Origin: Pseudomonadota bacterium
GTDB taxonomy: Bacteria > Pseudomonadota > Gammaproteobacteria > Burkholderiales > Burkholderiaceae_C
Direction of reading: 5' to 3'
Assembly (NCBI GenBank): GCA_018242005.1
Contig: JAFECU010000263.1
Span: 1-34,042, forward strand
Length of the DNA stretch: 34,042 nucleotides
Shown: in pieces, positions 1 to 8,013 of the stretch
How the letters are laid out: every line of letters begins with the position of its first letter
How positions within the stretch are numbered: position 1 is the first letter of the stretch
Program-made: the position numbers and the translations under genes
The notes under the pieces: generated by a model
What the model was told of the DNA's origin: nothing
Seen by the model: only the letters and a program-made list of their open reading frames with translations
The model's database searches: none

Positions 1-384
1 AAGAGCATTGGCTCGGCCTTTCCGGGCAGCGAGGTCAAGGAGATGGAGGTCAAGGGCCGTAACCTCTCCGAGGGCGTGCCGCGCAGCTTCACCATCAGCT
101 CCAACGAGGTGCTCGAAGCCCTGACCGAGCCGCTCAACCAGATCGTCTCGGCCGTGAAGACGGCGCTGGAGCAGACACCCCCCGAGCTGGGCGCCGACAT
201 TGCCGAGCGCGGCATGATGCTCACCGGCGGCGGCGCGCTCCTGCGCGACCTCGACCGCCTGCTGGCCGAGGAAACCGGCCTGCCCGTGCTGGTGGCCGAG
301 GAGCCCCTGACCTGCGTGGTGCGCGGCTGCGGCATTGCCCTGGAGCGCATGGACCGCCAGGGCAGCATCTTTACCAGCGAATGA
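1..384 (+). CDS. mreB: Rod-shape-determining protein MreB, C-terminal part (5' truncated by window edge)
   Basis: The reading frame is open from base 1 and ends in TGA at 382-384, leaving 127 C-terminal residues of a protein normally near 347. The visible part contains a [13 protein letters not shown] stretch and a [17 protein letters not shown] stretch, which match the nucleotide-binding subdomain and last helices of bacterial actin MreB. MreB forms membrane-associated filaments that guide the elongation machinery along the side wall. mreC and mreD follow on the same strand, the classical order. The missing N-terminus lies outside the window, so nothing can be said about its start or promoter. 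Confidence 0.95.
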   Translation, partial: KSIGSAFPGSEVKEMEVKGRNLSEGVPRSFTISSNEVLEALTEPLNQIVSAVKTALEQTPPELGADIAERGMMLTGGGALLRDLDRLLAEETGLPVLVAEEPLTCVVRGCGIALERMDRQGSIFTSE

Positions 385-410
385 TGCACGCGCCGAACTA
401 GGCCGTCCGC

Positions 411-1328
411 ATGCCCCTGGGAACCCTGGACCGTACGGCGCCCACGCTGTTCAAGCATGGGCCGTCGGCGCTGTCCCGCCTCACCCTCTACAGCGCCTTG
501 GCGCTGTTTTTGATGGTGGCCGACGCGCGCTTCCATGTCACCGAGCCGCTACGCAAGGCCGTGGCCACGGCGCTGTATCCGCTGCAGTGGCTGATGCTGC
601 AGCCGGTGGAGTTGGCCGAGCGCGGCGCGCAGTATTTCCAGTCGCTGCAGGCGGCGCAGCAGGGCGCAGACGCGGCGCAGCAGAAGATGGCGCAGATGTC
701 GGTGCGGGCCGGCGAGGCCGACCAGCTGCTGCGCGAAAACGCCGAGCTGCGCAAGCTGCTGGAGCTGCGCGCGCGCCTGGACACGCCGGCCCTCGCTGCC
801 CAGGTGCTCTACGACACGGCAGACCCGTACACCCGCCGCGTCATGGTGGACCGTGGCCAGATGGCCGGAGTGGAGCCGGGTTCGCCGGTGGTGGATGCCA
901 ATGGCGTGCTGGGACAGGTCACGCGTGTCTACCCCATGCTCAGCGAGGTCACCCTGGTCATAGACCGTGATCAGGCCATTCCCGTGCTCAACCTGCGCAC
1001 GGGTGCGCGCAGCGTCGCCTATGGCGACCCGGTGGCCGGCGCCGGCGGCGGCATGGAGCTGCGCTTCACGCCGAGCAACGCCGACGTGCAGGAGGGCGAC
1101 CTGCTCACCACCAGCGGCGTGGACGGGCTGTACCCGCCGGGCCTGCCCGTGGCGCGCGTGCAGCGCGTGGAGCGGCGCGCCGATTCGGCCTTTGCGCGCA
1201 TCTACTGCACGCCGCTGGCCCAGGTCTATGGCGCGCACCATGTGATGATCCTCAAGCCCCAGGCCGCCGACCTGCCCGCGCGCCCCGCGCCCGAGCCGGC
1301 GCCGCAGAAGCGCGGAGGCCGCAAATGA
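411..1328 (+). CDS. mreC: Rod-shape-determining protein MreC
   Basis: A 305-residue protein with a short cytoplasmic N-terminus, one membrane segment at about residues 25-38, a periplasmic heptad-rich coiled coil at about 65-120 (ending RENAELRKLLELR), then the beta-rich MreC domain with YTRRVMVDRG and GVDGLYPPGLPVARV stretches. The C-terminal tail is rich in Pro, Ala and Arg. MreC links MreB filaments to PBP2 and RodA in the periplasm. It starts 26 bases after mreB. I chose the ATG at 411 because it gives the normal N-terminus, although no clear Shine-Dalgarno precedes it. Its stop overlaps the mreD start in an ATGA, suggesting coupled translation. Confidence 0.95.
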   Translation: MPLGTLDRTAPTLFKHGPSALSRLTLYSALALFLMVADARFHVTEPLRKAVATALYPLQWLMLQPVELAERGAQYFQSLQAAQQGADAAQQKMAQMSVRAGEADQLLRENAELRKLLELRARLDTPALAAQVLYDTADPYTRRVMVDRGQMAGVEPGSPVVDANGVLGQVTRVYPMLSEVTLVIDRDQAIPVLNLRTGARSVAYGDPVAGAGGGMELRFTPSNADVQEGDLLTTSGVDGLYPPGLPVARVQRVERRADSAFARIYCTPLAQVYGAHHVMILKPQAADLPARPAPEPAPQKRGGRK

Positions 1329-1846
1329 TCATGCCCAAGGGACAGCAGCTGCTGCTGCCCGTGAGCCCCTCCTTCATCTGGTCCAGCCTGCTGGTGGCGC
1401 TGGCGCTGAACATGCTGCCCTTGGGCCGCGTGGTCTGGACGCCCGACTGGCTCATGGTGCTGCTCGTGTTCTGGGGCATACACCAGCCGCAGCGCGTGGG
1501 GCTGGGCGTGGCCTTTGCCCTGGGGCTTTGCATAGACGTGAACCAGTCTGCGCTGTTGGGCCAGCATGCGCTGGTGTATTGCGGCCTGATGTTCGGCGCG
1601 CAACTCACGCACCGTCGCCTGATGTGGTTCGGCCCCCTGCTGCAGGCGCTGCAGCTGCTGCCGCTGTTCTTCGCTGCCCATGTCGTGGAGCTCGCGCTGC
1701 GCGTGGTCGCCGGCGGCGGAACGCTGCCGGGGCTCGAAGGCCTGGTGGCGCCGCTGCTCGAAGCCGCCCTGTGGCCGCTGGCCAGCTGGATATTGCTGGC
1801 GCCGCAGCGCCGCCCGCCCGACCAGGACGACAATCGTCCGCTGTGA
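1325..1846 (+). CDS. mreD: Rod-shape-determining protein MreD
   Basis: A hydrophobic 173-residue inner-membrane protein with about five membrane segments, the usual size for MreD. It lies between mreC and the PBP2 gene, and its start overlaps the mreC stop by four bases. MreD is part of the MreBCD-PBP2-RodA elongation complex. MreD sequences diverge strongly, so the identification rests on length, hydrophobic pattern and gene order as much as on sequence. The C-terminal tail (LAPQRRPPDQDDNRPL) is polar. Confidence 0.92.
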   Translation: MIMPKGQQLLLPVSPSFIWSSLLVALALNMLPLGRVVWTPDWLMVLLVFWGIHQPQRVGLGVAFALGLCIDVNQSALLGQHALVYCGLMFGAQLTHRRLMWFGPLLQALQLLPLFFAAHVVELALRVVAGGGTLPGLEGLVAPLLEAALWPLASWILLAPQRRPPDQDDNRPL

Positions 1847-1873
1847 CCACGCTGGTATGAAGGGCTGCCGGGA

Positions 1874-3817
1874 ATGACCGAACTGCGCAATGTCGAGGCC
1901 GACGCCTGGCGCTTTCGCCTGCGCGTGTTCGTGCTCGCCGTGGTGGTGCTGCTGGCCTTTGCGCTCATCGCCGCGCGCCTGGTGGTGCTGCAGGTGGTGC
2001 GCCACGAGGACCTGGCCGACCAGGCCGAGAACAACCGGACGGCCATCGTGCCCATCGTGCCCAACCGCGGCCTGATCATGGACCGCAACGGCGTGGTGTT
2101 GGCCACCAACTATTCGGCCTACACGCTGGAGATCACACCCTCGCGCGCCATGGACCTGGAGGCGACGATAGACGCGCTGGCCGAGATCGTGGACATACAG
2201 CCGCGCGATCGGCGTCGCTTCAAGCGCCTGCGCGACGAGTCGCGCAGTTTTGATTCGCTGCCGATACGCACGCGCCTGACGGATCAGGAGGTGGCGCGCT
2301 TTGCGGCGCAGCGCTACCGCTTCCCCGGCGTGGAGATCAAGGCGCGTCTGTTTCGCAACTACCCGCTGGGAGAGTTGGGCAGCCACGCCATCGGCTACAT
2401 AGGGCGCATCAACCAACGCGAGAAGGAGCGCATCGAGGACTCGGACGATGCCGCCAACTACCGCGGCACGGACTACATCGGCAAGCTTGGCGTGGAGCAG
2501 AGCTTCGAGTCCACGCTGCACGGCCAGACGGGTTTCGAGCGCATGGAGACCTCGGCCGGCGGCTACGCCGTGCGACGCCTCAACAGCCACCCGGCCACGC
2601 CCGGCAATACCGTGATGCTGTCGCTGGACATCAAGCTGCAAAAGCTCATCGAGGATATGTTCGGCGAGCGCCGCGGCGCGCTGGTGGCGCTTGATCCACA
2701 GAGTGGCGAGGTGCTGGCCCTGGTGTCCAAGCCCACCTTCGACCCCAATCTGTTCGTCGAAGGCATAGACCAGGAGAACTGGCAGGCACTCAACGAGTCC
2801 ATCAACAAGCCGCTCCTGAATCGTGCGCTGCGCGGCACCTACCCGCCGGGCTCCACCTACAAGCCCTTCATGGCGCTGGCGGCGCTGGAGCTGAAAAAAC
2901 GCTCGCCCACCCAGGTCTACAACGACCCCGGCTTCTTCAACTACGGCGGACGCACCTTCCGCAGCCATGAGGGTGGCCTGGGCGGCGTGGACATGCACCG
3001 CGCCATCCAGTATTCGAGCAACACCTATTTCTATTCGCTGGCCGTGGACATGGGCGTGGATGCCATCCATGACTTCATGGCGCCACTGGGCTTCGGCCAG
3101 ATCACCGGCATCGACCTCGGCGGCGAGGTGCGCGGCGTACTGCCCAGCACCGAGTGGAAGCGCAAGACCTACAAGCGGCCGGAGATGAAGCGCTGGTATT
3201 CGGGCGAGACGGTGTCGCTGGGCATAGGCCAGGGCTACAACAGCTTCACCATGCTGCAGCTGGCCGTCGCCGAAGCCACGCTGGCCAACGGCGGCACGCG
3301 CCACCGCCCGCACCTCATCAAGGCCGTGAAGGACCAGGTCAGCGGCCAGGTGACCGAGGTGCAGCAGCCCCCGGGCGAGAACCTGGGCTTCAATCCGAAG
3401 AACGTGGCCATCGTCAACAACGCCCTCATGGCCGTGAACCAGGCGGGCACGGGTCGGCGCGTGTTCCTGGGCGCGCCCTACACCTCGGCCGGCAAGACGG
3501 GCACGGCCCAGGCCGTGAGCATGGGCCAGAACGTGAAGTACAACGCCAGGCTGCTGGAGGAACACCAGCGCGACCATTCGCTGTTCGCCGCCTTCGCCCC
3601 CGTGGAGAACCCGAAGATCGCCGTCGCCGTCATCGTGGAAAACGCCGGCTTTGGCGCCGCGGCCGCCGCGCCCATCGTGCGCCGCGTGTTCGACTACTGG
3701 CTGCAGGGCCAGTACCCCAACGAGCAGGACCTGGCTGCCGTGGCCAAGGGTCAGGCCGCGGCGCCCATGGGCCTGCCGCGCAGAGCCGACGAGGTGTCGG
3801 TCGCGCCGGAGCCCTGA
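1874..3817 (+). CDS. mrdA: Penicillin-binding protein 2 (peptidoglycan DD-transpeptidase)
   Basis: A 647-residue class B PBP. It has an N-terminal membrane anchor at about residues 17-40, the pedestal domain beginning with NRGLIMDRNGVVLA, then the transpeptidase domain. All three catalytic motifs are visible: STYK (Ser327, Lys330), SSN (381-383) and KTG (541-543). PBP2 cross-links lateral-wall peptidoglycan during elongation, together with RodA and under MreC control. It starts 27 bases after mreD in what looks like one operon. The next gene downstream points the other way, so the usual partner rodA is not adjacent here. Confidence 0.96.
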   Translation: MTELRNVEADAWRFRLRVFVLAVVVLLAFALIAARLVVLQVVRHEDLADQAENNRTAIVPIVPNRGLIMDRNGVVLATNYSAYTLEITPSRAMDLEATIDALAEIVDIQPRDRRRFKRLRDESRSFDSLPIRTRLTDQEVARFAAQRYRFPGVEIKARLFRNYPLGELGSHAIGYIGRINQREKERIEDSDDAANYRGTDYIGKLGVEQSFESTLHGQTGFERMETSAGGYAVRRLNSHPATPGNTVMLSLDIKLQKLIEDMFGERRGALVALDPQSGEVLALVSKPTFDPNLFVEGIDQENWQALNESINKPLLNRALRGTYPPGSTYKPFMALAALELKKRSPTQVYNDPGFFNYGGRTFRSHEGGLGGVDMHRAIQYSSNTYFYSLAVDMGVDAIHDFMAPLGFGQITGIDLGGEVRGVLPSTEWKRKTYKRPEMKRWYSGETVSLGIGQGYNSFTMLQLAVAEATLANGGTRHRPHLIKAVKDQVSGQVTEVQQPPGENLGFNPKNVAIVNNALMAVNQAGTGRRVFLGAPYTSAGKTGTAQAVSMGQNVKYNARLLEEHQRDHSLFAAFAPVENPKIAVAVIVENAGFGAAAAAPIVRRVFDYWLQGQYPNEQDLAAVAKGQAAAPMGLPRRADEVSVAPEP

Positions 3818-3844
3818 CCCGGGTTGGGCCCAGTGCGTTTTGTG

Positions 3845-3861
3845 CGGGGCATTCGCGCCCC
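3845..3861. terminator. Hairpin in the convergent gap between mrdA and the arginase gene
   Basis: GGGGC (3846-3850) pairs with GCCCC (3857-3861) around a six-base loop in the 67-base gap between two converging genes. There is no T-tract on either strand, so it is at best a weak bidirectional terminator; position is the main argument. Confidence 0.3.
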
Positions 3862-3884
3862 AGGCCAAGCCGACACAAGCTTCA

Positions 3885-4802
3885 TCACGCACGCATCAGC
3901 GTGGACTTGCCGAACAGGCTCTCCAGCAGGTCCACCGCCAGCTCTGCGGTCTGGTTGCGGATGTCCAGCGCCGGGTTCAGCTCCATGATGTCCACCGAGC
4001 CCAAGGCGCCGCTGTCGGCCAGCATCTCCATGCACAGCTGGGTCTCGCGGTAGCTTGGGCCGCCGCGCACGGGCGTGCCCACGCCGGGGGCGATCGTGGG
4101 GTCCAGGCCATCCATGTCGAAACTCAGATGCAGGTGGGTGTTTTCGTCCACATCGGCCAGCGCCGCCTGCATCACGCTGCGCATGCCCAGCTCGTCGATG
4201 CTGCGCATGTCGTAGACCTCGATGCCCTGGGCGTTGACGAAGCGCTTCTCGGTCGCGTCCACGCTGCGCACGCCGACCAGCGTGATTTCCTGCGCCCGCA
4301 GTGCCGGCGCGGCGCCCGGGCCGGCGAGCCCGGTGAGCTGCGCCGGGCCGTGACCCAGCAGGCAGGCCACCGGCATGCCATGCAGGTTGCCGCTGGGCGA
4401 GGAGGCCGGCGTATTGGCGTCGGCGTGGGCGTCCAGCCACAGCACCTTCAGGCGCCGGCCGCGCAGCCGGCAATGCCGTGCCACGGCGCTGATGGAGCCG
4501 ATTGCCAGGCAATGGTCGCCGCCCATGAGCAGCGGAAGGCGTCCGGCTTCCAGCGTGGCCAGCGTGGCGGCAAATACGGCCTGGTTCCAGGTCGTCACCT
4601 CGGCCAGGTGTCTGAAGCCGCCGCTGGGTGCGGCCTGCGGATTGCCGGGGCCGGCCAGGTTGCCCAGGTCCTGCACGTCAGGCTCCAGGGCCCGCAGCGC
4701 TCGGGCGATGCCGGCGATGCGCAGCGCGTCCGGCCCCATGCTGGCGCCCAACACGCTGGCGCCCACGTCGGTCGGGGCGCCGATCAGAGTGATTGGTGAC
4801 AT
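3885..4802 (-). CDS. rocF: Arginase (arginase/agmatinase/formiminoglutamase superfamily)
   Basis: A 305-residue ureohydrolase predicted to cleave arginine to ornithine and urea in the cytoplasm. The binuclear manganese ligands are visible: GGDH (His97), the WLDAHAD motif (Asp124, His126, Asp128) and SFDMDGLDP (Asp229, Asp231). The SGNLHGMP segment is the arginase-type substrate loop and favours arginase over agmatinase. I place the start at the ATG at 4802 because a perfect AAGGAGG lies 8 bases upstream (4811-4817). The frame is open 55 codons further upstream, but that part falls in a repeated non-coding element. The gene stands alone between convergent mrdA and the upstream permease gene. 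A related guanidino-hydrolase activity cannot be excluded from sequence. Confidence 0.88.
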   Translation of the reverse strand: MSPITLIGAPTDVGASVLGASMGPDALRIAGIARALRALEPDVQDLGNLAGPGNPQAAPSGGFRHLAEVTTWNQAVFAATLATLEAGRLPLLMGGDHCLAIGSISAVARHCRLRGRRLKVLWLDAHADANTPASSPSGNLHGMPVACLLGHGPAQLTGLAGPGAAPALRAQEITLVGVRSVDATEKRFVNAQGIEVYDMRSIDELGMRSVMQAALADVDENTHLHLSFDMDGLDPTIAPGVGTPVRGGPSYRETQLCMEMLADSGALGSVDIMELNPALDIRNQTAELAVDLLESLFGKSTLMRA

Positions 4803-4840
4803 GGCACAGGCCTCCTTCGACCTAGAAAAGGCGGTTGGAC

Positions 4841-5029
4841 ACGCTTGCCGGTGCCGTGATCGGCGTGCCAGGCAAGGCGAAGCGGCGCGCCGGGCTTGAG
4901 CCCGGGAGGAGCAACGCCCCATGGCGCGCCGAAGACGGTGGTGCGGGCAAGGGCCTAAGGTGCCCACCCATCGGGTGAAGGCCAGCGACGCGGAGCAACC
5001 TGGTCTTCATGTGGTTCTCGTGAAGGTGA
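4841..5029 (-). repeat. Copy A of a ~190-base dispersed element, forming the leader of the arginase gene
   Basis: Read on the minus strand from 5029 to 4841, this stretch resembles 12163-12350 on the plus strand over nearly its full length (189 and 188 bases). Shared blocks include CTTCACGAGA, TCGCTGGCC, GATGGGTG, CCGTCTTC and GCGTTGCTCCTCC. The last 36 bases (4842-4877) differ from copy B at four positions only. It fills the gap between the TSUP permease stop (5038) and the arginase ribosome-binding site. Weak resemblance continues past 4841 toward 4819. Function is unknown. Confidence 0.7.
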
Positions 5030-5037
5030 CGCTGGGC

Positions 5038-5796
5038 TCAACGCAGGAACGCGTCGTATCCGGTCTTGAGGATGAGAACGCTCACCACCAGGATGAAGAT
5101 GGCGCGCACAAAGCCCGTGCCGTGGCGCAGCGCCATATGCGTGCCAAGCAGGCTGCCCAGCACGTTTGCCACGGCCAGCGGCAGCGCGAAATGCCACCAG
5201 ACGTGGCCCTTGGCGGCAAACAGCAGGATGGCCGCGATGTTGGTGGCCAGGTTCAGCAGCTTGGCCGATGCCGAGGCGTTCAGGAAGTCGTAGCCGAGCA
5301 GGCGCACAAACGCGAAGACGAAGAAGCTGCCCGCGCCGGGGCCAAAGAAGCCGTCGTAGAAGCCGATCACGAGGCCGATCAGGCAGGCCAGCGCCGTCTC
5401 CGTGCGGCCCGCAAAACGCGGCTGGTGGTGTCGCCCGAGTTCCTTCTTGGCCAGGGTGTAGAGCAGTACCGCGAGCAGGATCAGTGGCAGCAGCTTGCGC
5501 AGGAACTCGGCCGACATGATGGTGACGGCCCAGGCACCGAAGAAGGAGCCGGTAAAACCTGCGCCCGCCGCCGGCAGCATGGCGCGCCAGGGCATCTGCA
5601 CGCGCCGGCTGTATTGCCAGGTGGCCATGCTCGTGCCCCAGACGGAGGCGCTCTTGTTGGTGCCCAGCAGGGTGGCGGGCGGGGCGCTGGCGAAGGTGGC
5701 AAACAGCGCGGGTACCAGGATCAGTCCGCCTCCGCCCACGATCGCGTCCACGAAGCCGGCGAGCAGGGAGGCCAGCGAAACGATGATCCATTCCAT
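5038..5796 (-). CDS. yfcA: TauE/SafE (TSUP) family membrane transporter, YfcA-like
   Basis: A 252-residue polytopic inner-membrane protein with about eight membrane segments in two related halves. The family motifs FVDAIVGGGGLI near the N-terminus and GFYDGFFGPGAGSFF in the middle are clear. TSUP proteins move sulfur-containing or organic anions such as sulfite or sulfoacetate; the substrate here cannot be read from sequence. There is no Shine-Dalgarno. A GACAAT -10-like box (5804-5809, minus strand) lies exactly 7 bases before the ATG at 5796, suggesting a leaderless mRNA. Neighbours (arginase, GMC oxidoreductase) do not reveal a pathway. Confidence 0.88.
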   Translation of the reverse strand: MEWIIVSLASLLAGFVDAIVGGGGLILVPALFATFASAPPATLLGTNKSASVWGTSMATWQYSRRVQMPWRAMLPAAGAGFTGSFFGAWAVTIMSAEFLRKLLPLILLAVLLYTLAKKELGRHHQPRFAGRTETALACLIGLVIGFYDGFFGPGAGSFFVFAFVRLLGYDFLNASASAKLLNLATNIAAILLFAAKGHVWWHFALPLAVANVLGSLLGTHMALRHGTGFVRAIFILVVSVLILKTGYDAFLR

Positions 5797-5803
5797 GCGC
5801 GCG

Positions 5804-5809
5804 ATTGTC
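5804..5809 (-). promoter_or_regulatory. Probable -10 box of the TSUP permease gene (leaderless start)
   Basis: GACAAT on the minus strand, 7 bases from the ATG at 5796. The same GACAAT-7-ATG arrangement precedes hemB in this window. No good -35 is found at 16-18 bases; a TTGTCC lies 21 bases upstream (5831-5836). Confidence 0.45.
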
Positions 5810-5844
5810 CTACGTCATGAGGAAGAGGGTGGACAACGAGCCAA

Positions 5845-5874
5845 TAAAAAAGGCACCTGGGTTGCAGGTGCCTT
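5845..5874 (-). terminator. Intrinsic terminator on the minus strand
   Basis: AGGCACCT (5866-5873) and AGGTGCCT (5851-5858) form a perfect 8-base-pair stem with a 7-base loop. On the minus strand it is followed by a run of six T (5846-5851 read in reverse). It lies 49 bases before the TSUP permease start and about 175 bases after the GMC oxidoreductase stop. It could end the GMC transcript or, more likely, the short transcript described next. Confidence 0.85.
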
Positions 5875-5972
5875 GTGAGGAGCATCTCGTTGCGGATGCC
5901 TGATTGAATGTTCTTGGATTTGGGTTTGTCTCCTCGGTCCCCTCGCGTGGCGGGCCGTGGCGCGCGTCGAGT
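5845..5972 (-). ncRNA. Candidate small RNA (~128 nt) ending in an intrinsic terminator
   Basis: A promoter-like ATGTCA - 18 bases - TATAGT (minus strand, 6003-6008 and 5979-5984) would start transcription near 5972, and a strong terminator ends it at 5845. Inside there is a long A/C-rich single-stranded stretch (about 5900-5930). A GAGGAG (5930-5935) can pair with CTCCTC (5877-5882). A small GCATC/GATGC hairpin sits just before the terminator. No convincing reading frame fits. An attenuated leader of the downstream permease gene is the alternative, but that gene has its own -10 after the terminator. Confidence 0.45.
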
Positions 5973-5978
5973 GGCAAG

Positions 5979-6008
5979 ACTATAGCGGGGCAGTCTCTCA
6001 GGTGACAT
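5979..6008 (-). promoter_or_regulatory. Candidate promoter of the minus-strand small RNA
   Basis: ATGTCA (6003-6008, four of six matches to TTGACA), 18-base spacer, TATAGT (5979-5984, five of six matches to TATAAT), all read on the minus strand in the gap after the GMC oxidoreductase gene. Confidence 0.45.
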
Positions 6009-6048
6009 TGGTGCTTTCCCGCGGGCCGCCATCGCGCGCCAATGTGAC

Positions 6049-7743
6049 TCACATCGCGTCACGCGATGGGTCTTGTATCCACCGTGCCGCCATCTCGGCC
6101 ATCATCAGCGTGGGCGAGTTGGTATTGCCGCTGGTGATGGTCGGCATGGCGCCCGCGTCCACCACGCGCAGGCCGGCGACCACGCCGCCCCGGCCGTCGC
6201 GCACGCGCATCTGTGGGTCGAGCACGGCCTCGTGGTCGTCCACCCGCCCCATGCGCGTGGTGCCCACGGGGTGAAAGATGGTGGTGGCAATGTCGCCCGC
6301 CAGGCGAGCGAGCTCCTCATCCGTCTGGTACTGAGGGCCGGGCTTGTATTCCTCGGGCCGGTAGCGCGCCAGGGCCGGCTGGGCGACGATGTGGCGCGTG
6401 ACGCGCAGGCTTTGGGCGGCCACCTGGCGGTCTTCGGGCGTGGACAGGTAGTTGGGCGCGATGGCCGGCGCCGTACGGAAGTCCGGGCTGGTGATGGTGA
6501 CGGTGCCGCGGCTGGTCGGGTTCAGGTTGCAGACGCTGGCCGTAAAGGCCGGGAAGGCGTGCAGCGGCTCGCCAAAGGCCTCCAGCGACAGGGGCTGCAC
6601 GTGGTACTGCAGGTCGGGGTAGGGCAGGTCGGGCCGGCTGCGCGTGAAGGCGCCGAGCTGCGAGGGCGCCATGCTCATGGGCCCGCTGCGGTGAAGCAGG
6701 TATTCCAGTCCTATCCTGGCCTTGCCCGCCAGGCTACCCGCCAGGGTGTTCAGGGTGAGCACGTCCTGCACCTTGTAGACGGCGCGGATCTGCAGGTGGT
6801 CCTGCAGATTGGCGCCCACGCCGGGCAGGTCCAGCACCACGTCGATGCCATGCTGCCTGAGCAGCGCGCCCGGCCCTATGCCCGACAGCTGCAGGAGCTG
6901 GGGCGAATTGATGGCGCCGGCGCAGACGATGACCTCTTGCTGCGCCAGCGCCGTCACCATCTCGTCGCCCGTCCACACCTCGACGCCGCTGCAGCGCGGG
7001 CGGCCGTCGGCCTGGCGCTCCATGATGAGGCGCGTGGCCTGGGCCGATGTCCAGAGCTCGAAGTTGGGCCGCCCGTAGCAGGTGGGGCGCAGAAAGGCCT
7101 TGGCCGTGTTCCAGCGCCAGCCGTTCTTCTGGTTGACCTCGAAGTAACCCACGCCTTCATTCGTGCCGCGGTTGAAGTCGTCGGTCGCCGCAATGCCGGC
7201 CTGCTGCGCGGCCTGGGCGAAGGCGTCCAGGATGTCCCAGCGCAGGCGCTGCTTGTCCACGCGCCACTCGCCCGTGCTGCCCGTGCGCTTGTTGCCGTGC
7301 AGCTGCTCGAAGACCGCGTCGGCGCCGCCGGGCTGATCCAGGCGCCAGTGATCCTCGTGGCGCTTGAAGGCCGGCAGCACATTGCTCCAGCGCCAGGCGT
7401 CCGCGCCCGTGACCTGGGCCCAGTGGTCGTAGTCGCGCGCCTGGCCGCGCATGTAGATCATGCCGTTGATGCTTGAGCAGCCGCCCAGCGTTTTGCCGCG
7501 CGGGTAGCGCAGGCTGCGGCCATTCAGGCCCGCGTCGGGCTCGGTGTGGTAGAGCCAGTCGGTGCGCGGGTTGCCTATGCAGTACAGGTAGCCCACGGGG
7601 ATGTGGATCCAGTGGTAGTCATCCTTGCGGCCGGCCTCGATGAGCAGCACGCGCTTTTGCGCATCCGCGCTCAGGCGGTTGGCCAGCAGGGCGCCGGCCG
7701 TGCCGCCGCCGATGATGACGTAGTCGAAGGTGGTGTCGCTCAT
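6049..7743 (-). CDS. FAD-dependent GMC-family oxidoreductase (choline/alcohol dehydrogenase type)
   Basis: A 564-residue flavoprotein. The N-terminal FAD-binding GGGTAG (12-17) lies in a YVIIGGGTAGALLA strand-turn-helix. GMC signature 1 appears as PRGKTLGGCSSINGM, and signature 2 as GAINSPQLLQLSGIGP. The C-terminus has HPVGTTRMG with the likely active-site His, and a second conserved region, SGNTNSPTLMMAEMAA. The length matches choline dehydrogenase-like enzymes, but genuine BetA usually sits with betB and betI, which are absent here. It more likely oxidises some other alcohol. No signal peptide is visible, so it is cytoplasmic or membrane-associated. It is monocistronic and divergent from the MCE operon. 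Confidence 0.9.
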   Translation of the reverse strand: MSDTTFDYVIIGGGTAGALLANRLSADAQKRVLLIEAGRKDDYHWIHIPVGYLYCIGNPRTDWLYHTEPDAGLNGRSLRYPRGKTLGGCSSINGMIYMRGQARDYDHWAQVTGADAWRWSNVLPAFKRHEDHWRLDQPGGADAVFEQLHGNKRTGSTGEWRVDKQRLRWDILDAFAQAAQQAGIAATDDFNRGTNEGVGYFEVNQKNGWRWNTAKAFLRPTCYGRPNFELWTSAQATRLIMERQADGRPRCSGVEVWTGDEMVTALAQQEVIVCAGAINSPQLLQLSGIGPGALLRQHGIDVVLDLPGVGANLQDHLQIRAVYKVQDVLTLNTLAGSLAGKARIGLEYLLHRSGPMSMAPSQLGAFTRSRPDLPYPDLQYHVQPLSLEAFGEPLHAFPAFTASVCNLNPTSRGTVTITSPDFRTAPAIAPNYLSTPEDRQVAAQSLRVTRHIVAQPALARYRPEEYKPGPQYQTDEELARLAGDIATTIFHPVGTTRMGRVDDHEAVLDPQMRVRDGRGGVVAGLRVVDAGAMPTITSGNTNSPTLMMAEMAARWIQDPSRDAM

Positions 7744-7858
7744 GGTGGCCGATCGCCCGTCAGGAAAAGCGCCGCCTTTGCCGGCCGCGCTGGGATGTGG
7801 TGCAATGTACGATTGTGCAAAGCGGCATGCGGGTGTCGAGAGGGTAAGCCCGACATGC

Positions 7859-7905
7859 TATGGCTTTGATGGCTGCCTGCGCTTTGCTTATGCGCGCATC
7901 AGCAT
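7859..7905 (+). repeat. Decayed copy of a ~45-base Comamonadaceae-type repeat (intergenic)
   Basis: The stretch TTTGATGGCTGCCTGCGCTT followed by a GCGCGCATCAGC arm resembles the copies at 17405-17457 and 10948-10990. From memory, it also resembles a short palindromic repeat common in Comamonadaceae intergenic DNA. It lies in the 270-base divergent gap between the GMC oxidoreductase and the MCE operon. Nothing else in that gap is clear to me except a small CAGCA/TGCTG hairpin with TCTTTT at 7897-7920. Confidence 0.4.
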
Positions 7906-8013
7906 CTTTGTGCTGTCTTTTCAAGGCCGTCGCGGCGCGGCTTTTGCGTGGCGCCATTCTGTGGAATGATGCGCCGCATCCACTCCAGCGCCGCAGTGCC
8001 CATTTCCGCCACC

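Noticed and set aside
1226-3892. 888-codon open frame on the minus strand opposite mreD and mrdA
   Set aside because: It is the codon-position shadow of GC-rich genes; the product is His-, Gln- and Gly-rich with no recognisable domain, and the plus-strand genes are unmistakable.
4803-4967. 55-codon N-terminal extension of the arginase
   Set aside because: It lies in the repeated element and the perfect Shine-Dalgarno fits the ATG at 4802. The peptide similarity to the other copy is reported separately.
4822-5010. 62-codon frame inside element copy A (starting MKTRLLRVAG)
   Set aside because: The equivalent frame in copy B has a stop codon, so no shared protein is supported.
7801-7830. Imperfect palindrome TGCAATGTACGATTGTGCA as an operator between the divergent GMC and MCE genes
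   Set aside because: The arms match only with an insertion, and no regulator gene or promoter boxes could be tied to it.
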